This document shows positions 34,504-43,711 of a DNA stretch of 64,000 bases, piece by piece. Both the position numbers and the translations under genes were made by a program. The DNA comes from CALFXN01 sp964451935 (GTDB taxonomy: Bacteria; Synergistota; Synergistia; Synergistales; Aminobacteriaceae): positions 9,879 to 73,878 of the forward strand of contig CAYVKE010000004.1 of the NCBI GenBank assembly GCA_964451935.1, in the 5' to 3' direction. The number at the start of each line of letters is the position of its first letter. Within the stretch, counting starts at the first letter, position 1. A model generated the notes under the pieces. That model ran no database searches, was not told the DNA's origin, and saw only the letters and a program-made list of their open reading frames with translations.

Positions 34504-35451
34504 ATGATCGCCTATATTTGCAGACGTTTTTTGAGCATGATTCCGTCCCTGTTTCTGGCGTCGGTGATCGTGTTTTCGTTCATTCATTTCATCCCCGGCG
34601 ATCCGGCGCAGGTGATGCTCGGGGACCAGGCGACGCCGGAGCGCGTGCAGCAGCTCCGGGAGAGCATGGGGCTCGACCGGCCCCTGTACGTCCAATACGC
34701 GAAGTGGATCGGCGGCGTGCTTCGCGGGGACATGGGGCAGTCGATCTTCTTCCACAAGCCCGTTCTCGACGTGATCGCCGACCGGGCCGAAACGAGCCTC
34801 CTCATCGCCGTATTCTCGATGATCCTCATCATCGTCGTCGGCGTGCCGATCGGCATCCTGTCGGCGGTTCGCTGCAACAGCCGGCTCGACCAGCTCTTCT
34901 CGGGCGCGTCGATGTTCTTCGCCTCGATCCCGACCTTCTGGCTCGGGCTGAACCTGATGCTGCTCTTCGCGGTCACGCTGAAATGGCTGCCGACATCGGG
35001 TTTCCCGTCGATCGTCGAGTCGGGCGACTGGTCGAACCTGCGCTATCTCGTGCTGCCGTGCATCACGCTCGCGGCGCCGAACTCCGCGCTCATCATCCGG
35101 CTCACGCGATCGAGCATGCTCGACGTCGCGCGCGCCGACTACGTCAAGACCGCGTGGGCGAAGGGGCTGTCGGAAGGCGCCGTCACGACGAGGCATATCT
35201 TCCGCAACTCGCTGATCTCGGTCGTCTCGGCGCTCGGGTTCACGTTCGTCGCGCTGCTCGCGGGAACGGTCGTCACGGAGACAGTCTTCTCGCTCCCCGG
35301 CGTCGGGCGGCTCGTAGTGGAGTCGCTGCTGCGCCGGGACTACCCCACGATCCAGGGCGTCATCCTGATCGTGGCCTTCGTCTATATGCTCGTGAACCTT
35401 CTCGTGGACCTTTCGTTCGCGATCCTGGATCCGCGGATCCGGTACTCGTAG
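34504..35451 (+). CDS. ABC transporter permease, DppB type
   Basis: A 315-residue inner-membrane protein with six helices. The family start FIHFIPGDPAQVMLGDQATPE and the EAA-type coupling loop ARADYVKTAWAKGLSEGAV are clear. It pairs with the next permease to form the channel. The ATG at 34504 follows AAGGGAGGGAG; spacing to the next gene is 13 bases. Confidence 0.94.
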   Translation: MIAYICRRFLSMIPSLFLASVIVFSFIHFIPGDPAQVMLGDQATPERVQQLRESMGLDRPLYVQYAKWIGGVLRGDMGQSIFFHKPVLDVIADRAETSLLIAVFSMILIIVVGVPIGILSAVRCNSRLDQLFSGASMFFASIPTFWLGLNLMLLFAVTLKWLPTSGFPSIVESGDWSNLRYLVLPCITLAAPNSALIIRLTRSSMLDVARADYVKTAWAKGLSEGAVTTRHIFRNSLISVVSALGFTFVALLAGTVVTETVFSLPGVGRLVVESLLRRDYPTIQGVILIVAFVYMLVNLLVDLSFAILDPRIRYS

Positions 35452-35464
35452 GAGGACGCAGGCG

Positions 35465-36304
35465 ATGAACATTCTAGCGGTCTTCGCCCGCCGCAAAATC
35501 GCGCTCTTCGGACTCGCGGTCATCGGCGTGATGCTTGCCTTCGCGCTCTTCGCCCCCCTGATCGCGCCGATGGACCCGCAGGAGATGAACCCCGTCGACA
35601 AACTCACGCCGCCGAACGGAACCTACCTGTTCGGAACGGACAACTTCGGGCGCGACATCTTCAGCCGCGTGGTCTACGGCGCGCGGGCCAGCCTGCTCGG
35701 GTCGACCGGAGTCATCCTCTTCTCGATGACGCTCGGCGTCCTGATCGGCGTCGTCGCGGGGTACTTCCGGCGCGTCGAGCCGTGGCTCATGCGTCTCGTC
35801 GACGTCCTCATGGCCTTCCCGCCGCTGCTGCTCGCGCTCGTTCTCGTCTCCATCCTCGGGCGCGGAATGATCAACGTGATCGTCGCGGTCGGGGCGACTT
35901 ACCTGACGCGGACGACGCGAATCGTCTACGGCCTCACGCTGAAGGTCCGCGAGGAGGCGTACGTCGAGGCGGCCGTCTCGTCGGGCGCGAAGGTGCGGGA
36001 CATCATCCTGCGGCACCTCCTGCCGAACATGATGTCGCCGATCATCGTCCAGGCCACGTTCACGTTCGCGTTCTCGCTGCTCGACATGGCCGCGCTCGAC
36101 TTCCTCGGGCTCGGCATCCCGCCCTCCATCCCGAGCTGGGGGAACATGCTCAGCGAGGGGCGGATGTACATCACGCGCGCGCCGTGGCTGCTGACCTTTC
36201 CAGGAATGTGCATCGTCCTGACGGTCCTCGCGTTCAACCTCGCGGGCGACGTCCTCCGCGACCAACTCGACCCGCACTTCCGGTCGCGCATCGAGGGGGT
36301 GTGA
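35465..36304 (+). CDS. ABC transporter permease, DppC type
   Basis: Second channel subunit, 279 residues, with N-terminal helix, the family motif LFGTDNFGRDIFSRVVYGAR (about 56-75) and coupling loop EAYVEAAVSSGAKVRDII. It ends DPHFRSRIEGV, a typical DppC tail. Its stop overlaps or abuts the ATPase gene. Confidence 0.94.
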   Translation: MNILAVFARRKIALFGLAVIGVMLAFALFAPLIAPMDPQEMNPVDKLTPPNGTYLFGTDNFGRDIFSRVVYGARASLLGSTGVILFSMTLGVLIGVVAGYFRRVEPWLMRLVDVLMAFPPLLLALVLVSILGRGMINVIVAVGATYLTRTTRIVYGLTLKVREEAYVEAAVSSGAKVRDIILRHLLPNMMSPIIVQATFTFAFSLLDMAALDFLGLGIPPSIPSWGNMLSEGRMYITRAPWLLTFPGMCIVLTVLAFNLAGDVLRDQLDPHFRSRIEGV

Positions 36305-36306
36305 CC

Positions 36307-37329
36307 GTGGCGGACGAACGAAACGACGTCCTTCTCGACCTCCGCGACGTCCGGGTCCGCTTTCCCGGCCCGAAGTCCGTCTATCCCGTCGACGGCGTGA
36401 GCCTCGACATCCGTCCGGGCGAGACGCTCGGCCTCGTCGGCGAGTCGGGGAGCGGCAAGTCGATGACGTCGCTCGCGATCATGGGGCTCATCGCGAAGCA
36501 GGGCGGCGCCGTGACCGGCGGAAATATCTTCTTCAAGGGGCGGGATCTGCTTTCGCTCTCCGACCGCGAGATGATGGACATCCGAGGGCGGGAGATCTCA
36601 ATGATCTTCCAGGAGCCGATGACGTCGCTGAACCCCGTCTACACGATCGGCGACCAGATCGTCGAGGCGATCCGCGCGCACGCGCTCCCCGAAGGCGGCC
36701 GAATGTCGAAGCGGCGGGCGCGGGACCGCGCCGTGGAGATGCTCGCGCGCGTCGGCATCCCGAGCCCGGAGAAACGCGCGTCGTCCTGGCCGCACCTTCT
36801 GAGCGGCGGCATGCGGCAGCGCGCGATGATCGCGATGGCGCTGTCGCTGGACCCGGAACTCCTGATCGCCGACGAACCCACGACGGCGCTCGACGTCACG
36901 ATCCAGGCGCAGATCCTCGAACTGATCGGGGAACTCAAGGCGGCGCGCCGGATGTCCGTCCTGCTCATCACGCACAATCTGGGCATCGTCGCGGAGATCG
37001 CCGACCGCGTCGCCGTGATGTACGCCGGGCGAATCCTCGAAATCGCCCGCACCGATGACCTGTTCGCGCGTCCGCTGCATCCGTACACGCGCGGGCTCAT
37101 GGAGTCGATCCCGCGCATGGACCGGACCGTGAAGGAACTCGCCGCGATTCCGGGCATGGTCCCGCCGATCGGCGCGCTTCCCCCGGGGTGCGCCTTCTCG
37201 CCGCGCTGTCCGCTCGCCGAGGAACGGTGCAGGCAGGCCGTCCCGCCGTTCGAGGACGCCGGAAACGGGCGCAAGTGCCGCTGTCTGCGCCTGAACGACA
37301 TCGTCGCGGAGAGGGGAGGCGCAGCATGA
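36307..37329 (+). CDS. ABC transporter ATP-binding protein, DppD type
   Basis: About 340 residues with Walker A GESGSGKSM, signature LLSGGMRQRAMIA, Walker B LLIADEPTTALD and the oligopeptide-type C-terminal cysteine cluster near GCAFSPRCPLAEERC, which in this family can hold an iron-sulfur cluster. I prefer GTG 36307 because GAGGGGG lies about 7 bases upstream; GTG 36301, overlapping the previous stop, is the alternative. The stop overlaps the next gene (ATGA). Confidence 0.94.
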   Translation: MADERNDVLLDLRDVRVRFPGPKSVYPVDGVSLDIRPGETLGLVGESGSGKSMTSLAIMGLIAKQGGAVTGGNIFFKGRDLLSLSDREMMDIRGREISMIFQEPMTSLNPVYTIGDQIVEAIRAHALPEGGRMSKRRARDRAVEMLARVGIPSPEKRASSWPHLLSGGMRQRAMIAMALSLDPELLIADEPTTALDVTIQAQILELIGELKAARRMSVLLITHNLGIVAEIADRVAVMYAGRILEIARTDDLFARPLHPYTRGLMESIPRMDRTVKELAAIPGMVPPIGALPPGCAFSPRCPLAEERCRQAVPPFEDAGNGRKCRCLRLNDIVAERGGAA

Positions 37330-38339
37330 CGCCGCATTCCGTTCCGCAAAACGAAACGCTGCTGGACGTCCGGGATCTCGCGGTGCATTTCCCGGTCCGC
37401 TCCGGTCTGCTGCAACGCGTCACGGGGCTGGTGAAAGCCGTCGACGGCGTCTCCTTCGCACTCGAACGCGGAGAGACGCTCGGACTGGTGGGGGAGTCGG
37501 GGTGCGGCAAATCGACCACGGCCCGCGCCGTTCTCAGGCTCATTCCCGTGACGTCCGGATCGGTGCGCTTCCGGGGCGAGGACCTCCTCGCGATGGAAGG
37601 GGAGACGCTTCGAAGGGCGCGGAGCGGCTTCCAGATGGTCTTCCAGGATCCGTACGCGTCGCTGAACCCGCGAATGACCGTCGCGGACATCGTCGGGGAA
37701 CCTCTGTTCAACACGGGCGCCGCGAAGAGCCGCGCCGAGCGCGACGAACGCGTCGCGGCGATCCTGCCGCTGGTCGGCCTGAACGCGTCGTGCCTGCGCC
37801 GGTATCCGTTCGAGTTCAGCGGCGGACAGCGGCAGCGCATCGGAATCGCCCGGGCGCTTGTGGTCAGCCCGGACCTCGTCGTTCTCGACGAACCCGTCTC
37901 GGCGCTCGACGTCTCCGTCCAGGCGCAGGTGATCAACCTGCTCGCCGAGCTTCGGGAACGGCTGCGCCTGACCTACCTCTTCGTCGCGCACGACCTGTCG
38001 GTCGTCAAGCACATCAGCGACCGCGTGGCCGTGATGTACCTCGGACGCATCGTCGAACTCGCGTCGCGGGACGACCTCTTCGACGCGCCGATGCACCCCT
38101 ACACCGTGTCGCTGCTCTCGGCCGTTCCGGTCCCCGACCCGAGGAACAAGTCGAAGCGCATCGTCCTTTCGGGCGACGTTCCGAGTCCGCTGAATCCGCC
38201 GCCGGGATGTCATTTCCACCCCAGATGCCCGAAGGCGATGGACGTATGCAGCCGCGAGGATCCCCCGCCGATACAGGGAAGCGGGGCGCACGAAGCGGCG
38301 TGCTGGCTCTACGCGCAACAGAACCGCCACCATATATAG
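37326..38339 (+). CDS. ABC transporter ATP-binding protein, DppF type
   Basis: A 337-residue second ATPase with Walker A GESGCGKST, FQDPYASLNPRMTV, signature FSGGQRQRIGIA, Walker B LVVLDEPVSALD and the tail GCHFHPRCPKAMDVC. Together with the upstream genes it completes an SBP-B-C-D-F importer. RidA begins 14 bases after its stop, inside the same transcript. Confidence 0.94.
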   Translation: MTPHSVPQNETLLDVRDLAVHFPVRSGLLQRVTGLVKAVDGVSFALERGETLGLVGESGCGKSTTARAVLRLIPVTSGSVRFRGEDLLAMEGETLRRARSGFQMVFQDPYASLNPRMTVADIVGEPLFNTGAAKSRAERDERVAAILPLVGLNASCLRRYPFEFSGGQRQRIGIARALVVSPDLVVLDEPVSALDVSVQAQVINLLAELRERLRLTYLFVAHDLSVVKHISDRVAVMYLGRIVELASRDDLFDAPMHPYTVSLLSAVPVPDPRNKSKRIVLSGDVPSPLNPPPGCHFHPRCPKAMDVCSREDPPPIQGSGAHEAACWLYAQQNRHHI

Positions 38340-38353
38340 AGGGAGTGATCGAC

Positions 38354-38728
38354 ATGAAGAAGGAAATCAGGACCGACAAATCTCCGGACCCGATCGGACC
38401 GTATTCCCAGGGGCTCGTTGTCGGAAACAGAGTGTACGTCTCGGGGCAAGGCCCGCTCAATCCCGCGACGAAGACGACCCCGGAAGGGATCGAGGCGCAG
38501 ACGCGGCAGGTGATGACGAACATCAAAAACATCCTCGCCGCGGGCGGCGCGACGATGGATCATGTCGTGAAGAGCACGGTCCACCTCGCGAACACGGACG
38601 ACTTCAAGGCGTTCAACGCCGTGTACAAGGAATTCTTCACCGCGCCCTTCCCGGTGCGGACGACCGTCGGCAGCGCGCTGCTCGGCGGCATCCTCGTCGA
38701 GATCGACGTCGTCGCCGAACTGGACTAA
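38354..38728 (+). CDS. ridA: RidA family enamine/imine deaminase
   Basis: A 124-residue trimeric protein that speeds hydrolysis of reactive enamines and imines released by PLP enzymes. The motifs SPDPIGPYSQGLVVGN, VYVSGQGPLNP and FPVRTTVGSALL are seen; the arginine in the last one is the catalytic carboxylate-binding residue. GGGAGTG precedes the ATG. Location at the end of the importer operon that also holds a SelA-like PLP enzyme makes a direct role in that pathway likely (inference). Confidence 0.93.
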   Translation: MKKEIRTDKSPDPIGPYSQGLVVGNRVYVSGQGPLNPATKTTPEGIEAQTRQVMTNIKNILAAGGATMDHVVKSTVHLANTDDFKAFNAVYKEFFTAPFPVRTTVGSALLGGILVEIDVVAELD

Positions 38729-38754
38729 CGCTTCCGCGCGTTTCGGACGTCCGG

Positions 38755-38788
38755 ACTCCCTCCCGCGCGCTGCGCCGGGAGGGAGTTT
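38755..38788 (+). terminator. Terminator-like hairpin after ridA
   Basis: An 11-bp perfect stem (38755-38765 with 38776-38786), 10-base loop and a short T-run (38786-38788). It closes the long catabolic/importer operon. Confidence 0.65.
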
Positions 38789-38884
38789 CGTCCCGGCGGG
38801 ACTGTTCTCACGGGGGCTCCTGAGGGTATGATACAAAGCAGCACGTTCCTGATCGAAAGATCCGACACGCGGGAGGTGAGGCCG

Positions 38885-39919
38885 ATGACAATCGGAACAC
38901 GTGGGATGCGCCCCTGGGAGTGGCTTGTGCGGCGTTTCTGTCCGATCCTTGCGTTGAGCGCCGCCGTCGGAATCGTGGTCGGGATTCTCCGGGGCGGAAT
39001 GCCCTTTTTCCCCGGCGTCCAGGGCATGGCCGTCGGCCTTGCGGTGGGCTGGGCCGCCGGATGGCTCGGCAGGAACGACCCTCCGAAATACCTGTCCATC
39101 GGGCAACGCTTCTTCTTCGGAATCGCCGCGGCGTGCGTGTTCACGTCCGCGACGCTGCTGACGATGGGCTTCATGCAGGCGGCTCCGTTCGAAGGGCCGA
39201 TCGAATGGCTCGGCGAAGTGTCCTCGGGCTTCATCCGGGAGCCCTTCTACGGCCTCGGCAACCTTCGCGACTACTCGGGAACGCTCACCGGCGGCTGGTG
39301 GCGCGGCTTCACCTTCCTCGACGCCGGACTGTTCGTCTTTCTCTTCCTGGTCGGCGCGATCGCCGGGATCCCCCGCGGGAGCGTTCCGGCGACGGCGGAG
39401 GGGCCCGAAGCTCCGGAGGAGGAGGACGTCGTCGACGACGGGGACGACGATTCGGACGCGGACCCGCGGGAGAAAACGCGCGTCGCGCTTGGCGGGTTCG
39501 TCGCCGCGCTGTTGCTGCTCGGAGCCGGATTCGCGGTCCTCAACGCATACGAGGACGCCGGGAGCCACGTGTCGCTCTCGCCCGACACGCTGAAGATCAT
39601 CCGGCCGCTCGTCGGGCGGTGGATCCTGAAAGAACCGGCCGGAGTCGTCCGGGGGACGGACGAGGACCGGATGTTCGACCTCAAACTCGGCGGGTTCGAT
39701 TCGCTTCGCGGAATATCGGTCCGGCCCGGACGGTTCGCGCTCGACTTCACCTGGTGGGGAGGACACTACCGGGGGAAGCTCTGGCTTTCCGGGCGGACGA
39801 TGCCCCTTTGGGTGCGGATGCGGCCCGACACGGGGAACAACGGCCTGCGCATCGTCCTCTTTATGTACGGAAACGGGCGCAAAATCGTCGAGATGCGGGC
39901 CGAACGAGTCCCGAAGTGA
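38885..39919 (+). CDS. Hypothetical membrane protein with acidic linker
   Basis: No family recognised. The 344-residue product has about five hydrophobic segments (roughly 15-35, 45-60, 75-100, 145-165 and 205-225). A strikingly acidic linker (EEEDVVDDGDDDSDAD, about 181-196) lies between segments four and five, and a C-terminal soluble domain of about 110 residues is rich in beta-strand patterns. ATG 38885 has GGAGGTGA 5 bases upstream. The stop overlaps the DUF1848 gene by 4 bases (GTGA), so four genes up to 41904 form one operon. Confidence 0.7.
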   Translation: MTIGTRGMRPWEWLVRRFCPILALSAAVGIVVGILRGGMPFFPGVQGMAVGLAVGWAAGWLGRNDPPKYLSIGQRFFFGIAAACVFTSATLLTMGFMQAAPFEGPIEWLGEVSSGFIREPFYGLGNLRDYSGTLTGGWWRGFTFLDAGLFVFLFLVGAIAGIPRGSVPATAEGPEAPEEEDVVDDGDDDSDADPREKTRVALGGFVAALLLLGAGFAVLNAYEDAGSHVSLSPDTLKIIRPLVGRWILKEPAGVVRGTDEDRMFDLKLGGFDSLRGISVRPGRFALDFTWWGGHYRGKLWLSGRTMPLWVRMRPDTGNNGLRIVLFMYGNGRKIVEMRAERVPK

Positions 39920-40923
39920 GCGTTCCCGGCCCCGGGACGATCGTCAGCGCGTCGCGCCGGACGGACATCCCGGCGTTCTACGCGGACTGGATGATGGCCC
40001 GCCTTCGCGCGGGATGGTGCGAGGCGCGCAACCCGAGGAATCCCCGGATGGCGACGCGGGTGGATCTCTCGCCGGAAAGCGTGCGATGCATCGTCTTCTG
40101 GACGAGGAATTTCGCCCCGCTGGCGCCGCATATTCCGGAAATCGAACGGATGGGGTGCAGGTTTTACGTTCAGGTCACGCTCACGGGATTGCCGGACGTC
40201 TTCGAGCCGCACGTTCCCGCGCCGGAATCGGCCGTGCGGGCCTTCCGGGAGCTGGCCGACCGGATCGGTCCGGAGCGCGTCGTCTGGCGCTACGATCCGA
40301 TCCTGCTGACGGACCGGACCCCGCCGGAATGGCATGTCGCCGCGTTCCGGCGTCTGTCGTCGGCTCTTTCGGGCGCGACGCGGCGATGTGTCCTGAGCCT
40401 GTACGATCCCTACGCCGCGGCGGCCCGGAGGCTTCGGGCGCTCGGCCCGGACTGCGAGCCGCGTGTTCCGCGATGCGGGAATGATTCGCCGCCGCTCTTT
40501 CCGGGCGAAGTCCCGGAGGGCGCGGACATCCGACCGATGCTGCGCTCGTTCCGCGAATCGGCCGGGGAAGCCGGAATGGAGCTTCGTTCGTGCGCCGAAC
40601 CGCTGATACGCGGTGACAGCGGCATCCTTCCCGGCGCGTGCATCGACGCCGATCTGATCGGAAGACTCTTCGGCCCATCGCCGTTTCGGGCGTCCGCGGC
40701 GAAAGACCCGGGGCAGCGCCCCGCGTGCCGCTGCGCTCCAAGCCGGGACATCGGCGAATACGACACGTGCCTTTTCGGCTGCGCGTACTGCTACGCGACG
40801 CGGTCTTTCCGGAGCGCCAGGGAGCGGTGGAAACGCCGCGACCCGTCGTGCGCGTCGCTGATTCCCAGGGACGACGGAAGCGAACCGGTCGTCGGGCGTG
40901 ATGAAGGGGGCGGATGTTCGTGA
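39916..40923 (+). CDS. DUF1848 family protein (putative iron-sulfur protein)
   Basis: The 335-residue protein shows the DUF1848 start ISASRRTDIPAFYADW-like (here IVSASRRTDIPAFYADW), CIVFWTRNFAPL and VVWRYDPILLT, and ends with CLFGCAYCYAT, a cysteine set like that of radical-SAM or 4Fe-4S proteins. The function of the family is unknown. The start is GTG 39916, overlapping the previous stop. Its last 10 bases overlap the next gene's start. Confidence 0.85.
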   Translation: MSVPGPGTIVSASRRTDIPAFYADWMMARLRAGWCEARNPRNPRMATRVDLSPESVRCIVFWTRNFAPLAPHIPEIERMGCRFYVQVTLTGLPDVFEPHVPAPESAVRAFRELADRIGPERVVWRYDPILLTDRTPPEWHVAAFRRLSSALSGATRRCVLSLYDPYAAAARRLRALGPDCEPRVPRCGNDSPPLFPGEVPEGADIRPMLRSFRESAGEAGMELRSCAEPLIRGDSGILPGACIDADLIGRLFGPSPFRASAAKDPGQRPACRCAPSRDIGEYDTCLFGCAYCYATRSFRSARERWKRRDPSCASLIPRDDGSEPVVGRDEGGGCS

Positions 40924-41546
40924 CCTATCGGCTGTTCAGCTTCGCGATGGCGCTCTTCTGGGTGTTCGTCCAGCAGACGTGCCTCTGTTGCGCCAAATGG
41001 GCCTGCTACGATCTGCGCGGAACCCTGCTGGAAAACGTCCGGCCGGCCGGGGCTCCGGAAGAGCGCCCGCGCGACCTGCGCCGCTTCGTCGTGCAGCAGA
41101 TCGCGCTGCTTGCCGCCCTCGTCGCGCTCGCGGCCGCCGACCTCTGGATCCTGCCGCCCGTCCATCCGCACTCGAACAACTCGCCCTCGCTGGTCTGGCA
41201 ATTCCTGTGCACGGTCATGCTGATCCTCGACGGCGGCCTCGTGTCGTTCGAGTGGCGGATCTACCGGCTGCATGCGGTGCGGGGCGTTGACCCCGGAGCC
41301 GCCGGCGCGCGTTTCGCATTCTGGTGGACGACCGGCTGCCTGATCCTCTACGCGCTCTGGTTCGGCGGTGCGCTCTCCGCAACGCGGCGGTACGGACTGA
41401 ACGCGCTGGAGTGGGAGTTCCTCTGCCTGTTCTATTTCCGGATCGTCAACGGGCTCTATCTCGCGCTCGAGGGGAGCATGGGCGTGATCGCGCTGCTGCT
41501 GTGGCGCAACCTGCGGCGGGAGGAGGGGCGGCATGTCCCGGCTTGA
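40914..41546 (+). CDS. Hypothetical membrane protein (about five helices)
   Basis: No family recognised. The 210-residue protein begins with a hydrophobic segment containing CLCCAKWAC, then has four further hydrophobic stretches. ATG 40914 is preceded by GGGGGCGG and overlaps the DUF1848 end by 10 bases. Its stop overlaps the following small gene by 14 bases, so the two are translationally coupled and may form a complex. Confidence 0.65.
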   Translation: MFVTYRLFSFAMALFWVFVQQTCLCCAKWACYDLRGTLLENVRPAGAPEERPRDLRRFVVQQIALLAALVALAAADLWILPPVHPHSNNSPSLVWQFLCTVMLILDGGLVSFEWRIYRLHAVRGVDPGAAGARFAFWWTTGCLILYALWFGGALSATRRYGLNALEWEFLCLFYFRIVNGLYLALEGSMGVIALLLWRNLRREEGRHVPA

Positions 41547-41904
41547 CGCGCTCTACCTGTGGATCGCCCGATGGGAGGGCATCCGCGGACTTCTCGGAAC
41601 GTTCGAGGTCGTCACGAACATGATGTGCAGCGCCGCCGACATCCTGTTCATATTCTGCTTTCTCCGAATCGCGGACATCGCGCGGAAAGAAGAGGGCCGC
41701 CCGCCGATCCGGGTGCGTTACGGAATCATTCTGGTCTTTCTGGTTCTGACGCCCGCGCTGCTGTTCTTCAAAGGCCCGACGCTGATGGTCTGGACCTCGG
41801 CGATCCTCGGAATCCCCTACCTCGTCCTCGCCTGGAGCGTCGTCACGGACGTCGCGGGCGTCGTGCGGCTGATCCGGCGGCGGATTGAGCGGCGGGACGC
41901 CTGA
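41533..41904 (+). CDS. Small hypothetical membrane protein
   Basis: No family recognised. One hundred twenty-three residues with three hydrophobic segments (about 35-50, 67-80 and 86-110). The start ATG lies inside the previous gene, after GGAGGAGG, which is a strong ribosome site. It ends 3 bases before the convergent HxlR stop. Confidence 0.65.
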   Translation: MSRLDALYLWIARWEGIRGLLGTFEVVTNMMCSAADILFIFCFLRIADIARKEEGRPPIRVRYGIILVFLVLTPALLFFKGPTLMVWTSAILGIPYLVLAWSVVTDVAGVVRLIRRRIERRDA

Positions 41905-41907
41905 CGG

Positions 41908-42276
41908 TCACATGCTCCGTCTGTAGAAGTCGATGTTCGCGCATCCCCACCCGTAAATCACATCGACGACGGGAACGAGCGTCCGGCCCCGGTCCGTCAG
42001 ACGGTACTCGACGTGCGGCGGCGACTCGGGATAGATCGTCCGGTCGACGATGTCGTCCTGCTCCAGCTCTCGGAGCTGTTTCGTGAGGATCCGGTTGCTG
42101 ATCTCGCGGAAGAGCCTGTGGATCTCCCCGTAGCGCATGGGGCCGTCGTGCCCGAGATGCCACAGGATGACGACCTTGTATTTCCCGCTGATGATGGACA
42201 TCGTCAGTTCCTTTTCGCAGTGGAATTCCCCGTTCGCGAGCTTTTTCCGCAGATCGTCCCGCAACGTCGAAGGCAT
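41908..42276 (-). CDS. HxlR-family transcriptional regulator
   Basis: A winged-helix protein of 122 residues starting at ATG 42276 with GAGGGGGG 6 bases upstream; a longer frame to 42321 has no such site. HxlR motifs are LTMSIISGKYKVVILWHL, GPMRYGEIHRLFREISNRILTKQLRELEQDD and HVEYRLTDRGRTLVPV. Relatives sense aldehydes, quinones or redox stress. It is divergent from a FIST protein and an aldehyde dehydrogenase, so control of the latter in response to an aldehyde is a fair guess. Confidence 0.9.
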   Translation of the reverse strand: MPSTLRDDLRKKLANGEFHCEKELTMSIISGKYKVVILWHLGHDGPMRYGEIHRLFREISNRILTKQLRELEQDDIVDRTIYPESPPHVEYRLTDRGRTLVPVVDVIYGWGCANIDFYRRSM

Positions 42277-42323
42277 CCGATTCCCCCCTCGTTTCTTCCC
42301 GTGATCCGTCGAAAGGTACAAAA

Positions 42324-42340
42324 TTGTTCCCTGCTAACAA
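42324..42340. promoter_or_regulatory. Inverted repeat near the HxlR start
   Basis: TTGTT (42324-42328) and AACAA (42336-42340) form an inverted repeat with a 7-base gap in an A+T-rich stretch just upstream of the HxlR gene. It may be the repressor site; the match is short. Confidence 0.35.
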
Positions 42341-42520
42341 AAATGTGCGTAATTTACGGGAAAAAATAAACGGAATAAAATTGCGTCAGTATTGTGACGA
42401 ATAGCGCCGGATTATGTGCCTTTTATCCTATTGTACGGCGTCGACCGGATCTCTTCCAGTGTGTTTCAGATGGGGCATCGAAGCTTCACGAGTCACGGAC
42501 AACGAGGAGGGGGACAGGAA

Positions 42521-43681
42521 ATGCTGAAGGCGCAGGTTGGATCGAGCGTCGCGGCGGATGCTCGCCGGGCGGGCAGGGAAGCTGCGGAAAAAGCGTCGCG
42601 GGGGCTGAACGGAAGCGTCGCGTTCGTCTATGGCAGCGCGGGGTACGATGCGGAGGAATTTCTCTCCGGAGTCAGGGAGGGGCTCGGCGGCGTTCCGTTT
42701 CTGGGGTGCAGTTCGTTCACCGGCGTTCTTACGCCTGAAGGCTTCGTCGGAGGAGCCGACGGGTTCGCGGGGGTCATGGCGATCGAGGATCCGTCGATGA
42801 CCGTCGGCGTCGCCTCCGGAGAACGCGGCGAATGTCCCCGCAAGGCCGGGCATAGCGTTGCGGAAGCGGCGCTGCGGAATTCCGGGCGAACGGACGATCC
42901 CGACTGGTTCTACATGGTTGCGCCTCCGGGCGAGGAGGAATCGTACCTTGCGGGAATCCAGGAGGTCGTCGGCAGGATCCCGTTCTTCGGCGGCAGCGCG
43001 GCGGACAACGACCTGACCGGAAAGTGGCATGTCTACGGACAGAAGGCCCTGCCGTCGGGCGTCGCGGTCGCGTTCTTCTGGAACAAGCCGTTCGGAAACC
43101 GCTACACCGGGGCCTATCGCCCGACCGGAAAGCGCGGAATCATCACGAAAGTCGACAACAAACGCGTCCTGCGGGAAATCGACGGGAAACCGGCGCTCGA
43201 GGTCGTCGCCGGATGGCTTGGAAGTTCCCCCGACACACTGATGGGAGCGAACCTGCTCTTCCGGACGATCACGAATCCGCTGGGGCAGCGCGACCTCGTG
43301 GACGCGAAACACGTGTGGATCCGGCATCCCATGGGCGGGAACCCGGACATGAGCATCAACGTCGGCAACAACCTCGTCGAGGGATGTTCGGTCGAACTCA
43401 TGGAGGCGACGGTCGATGAACTCGTCGGCTCCGTCGGAGAGGCGGTCGGCGTCTGCCGCGAGCGCCTTGCGGGCGAACCGGGCGCGCTGATCGCCGTTCA
43501 CTGCGGCGGACGGCGGGGCGGCATCGGAGAGCGCATCGGCGAGGTCTCCGAACAATTGAAAAAGAGCGCGGGCGGCCTTCCGTACATCGGCGTCTTCACG
43601 TTCGGCGAATACGGATTCGAGAAGGGCTCGGCCAACGGCTGCGGCGGCCTGATGCTCTCGTTCATGCTGCTCGGAAAGTAG
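42521..43681 (+). CDS. FIST domain signal-transduction protein
   Basis: A 386-residue soluble protein with FIST_N (about 1-200: GLGGVPFLGCSSFTGVLTPEGF and IPFFGGSAADND) and FIST_C (about 210-386: IDGKPALEVVAGWLG and YIGVFTFGEYGFEKG). FIST domains are thought to bind small ligands such as amino acids for sensing, usually without enzyme activity. ATG 42521 has a strong upstream GAGGAGGGGG. It stands 30 bases before the aldehyde dehydrogenase and opposite HxlR. No kinase or cyclase is attached. Confidence 0.9.
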   Translation: MLKAQVGSSVAADARRAGREAAEKASRGLNGSVAFVYGSAGYDAEEFLSGVREGLGGVPFLGCSSFTGVLTPEGFVGGADGFAGVMAIEDPSMTVGVASGERGECPRKAGHSVAEAALRNSGRTDDPDWFYMVAPPGEEESYLAGIQEVVGRIPFFGGSAADNDLTGKWHVYGQKALPSGVAVAFFWNKPFGNRYTGAYRPTGKRGIITKVDNKRVLREIDGKPALEVVAGWLGSSPDTLMGANLLFRTITNPLGQRDLVDAKHVWIRHPMGGNPDMSINVGNNLVEGCSVELMEATVDELVGSVGEAVGVCRERLAGEPGALIAVHCGGRRGGIGERIGEVSEQLKKSAGGLPYIGVFTFGEYGFEKGSANGCGGLMLSFMLLGK

Positions 43682-43711
43682 CGGCGACACGAACACGGAG
43701 GTGTTTTGAAA

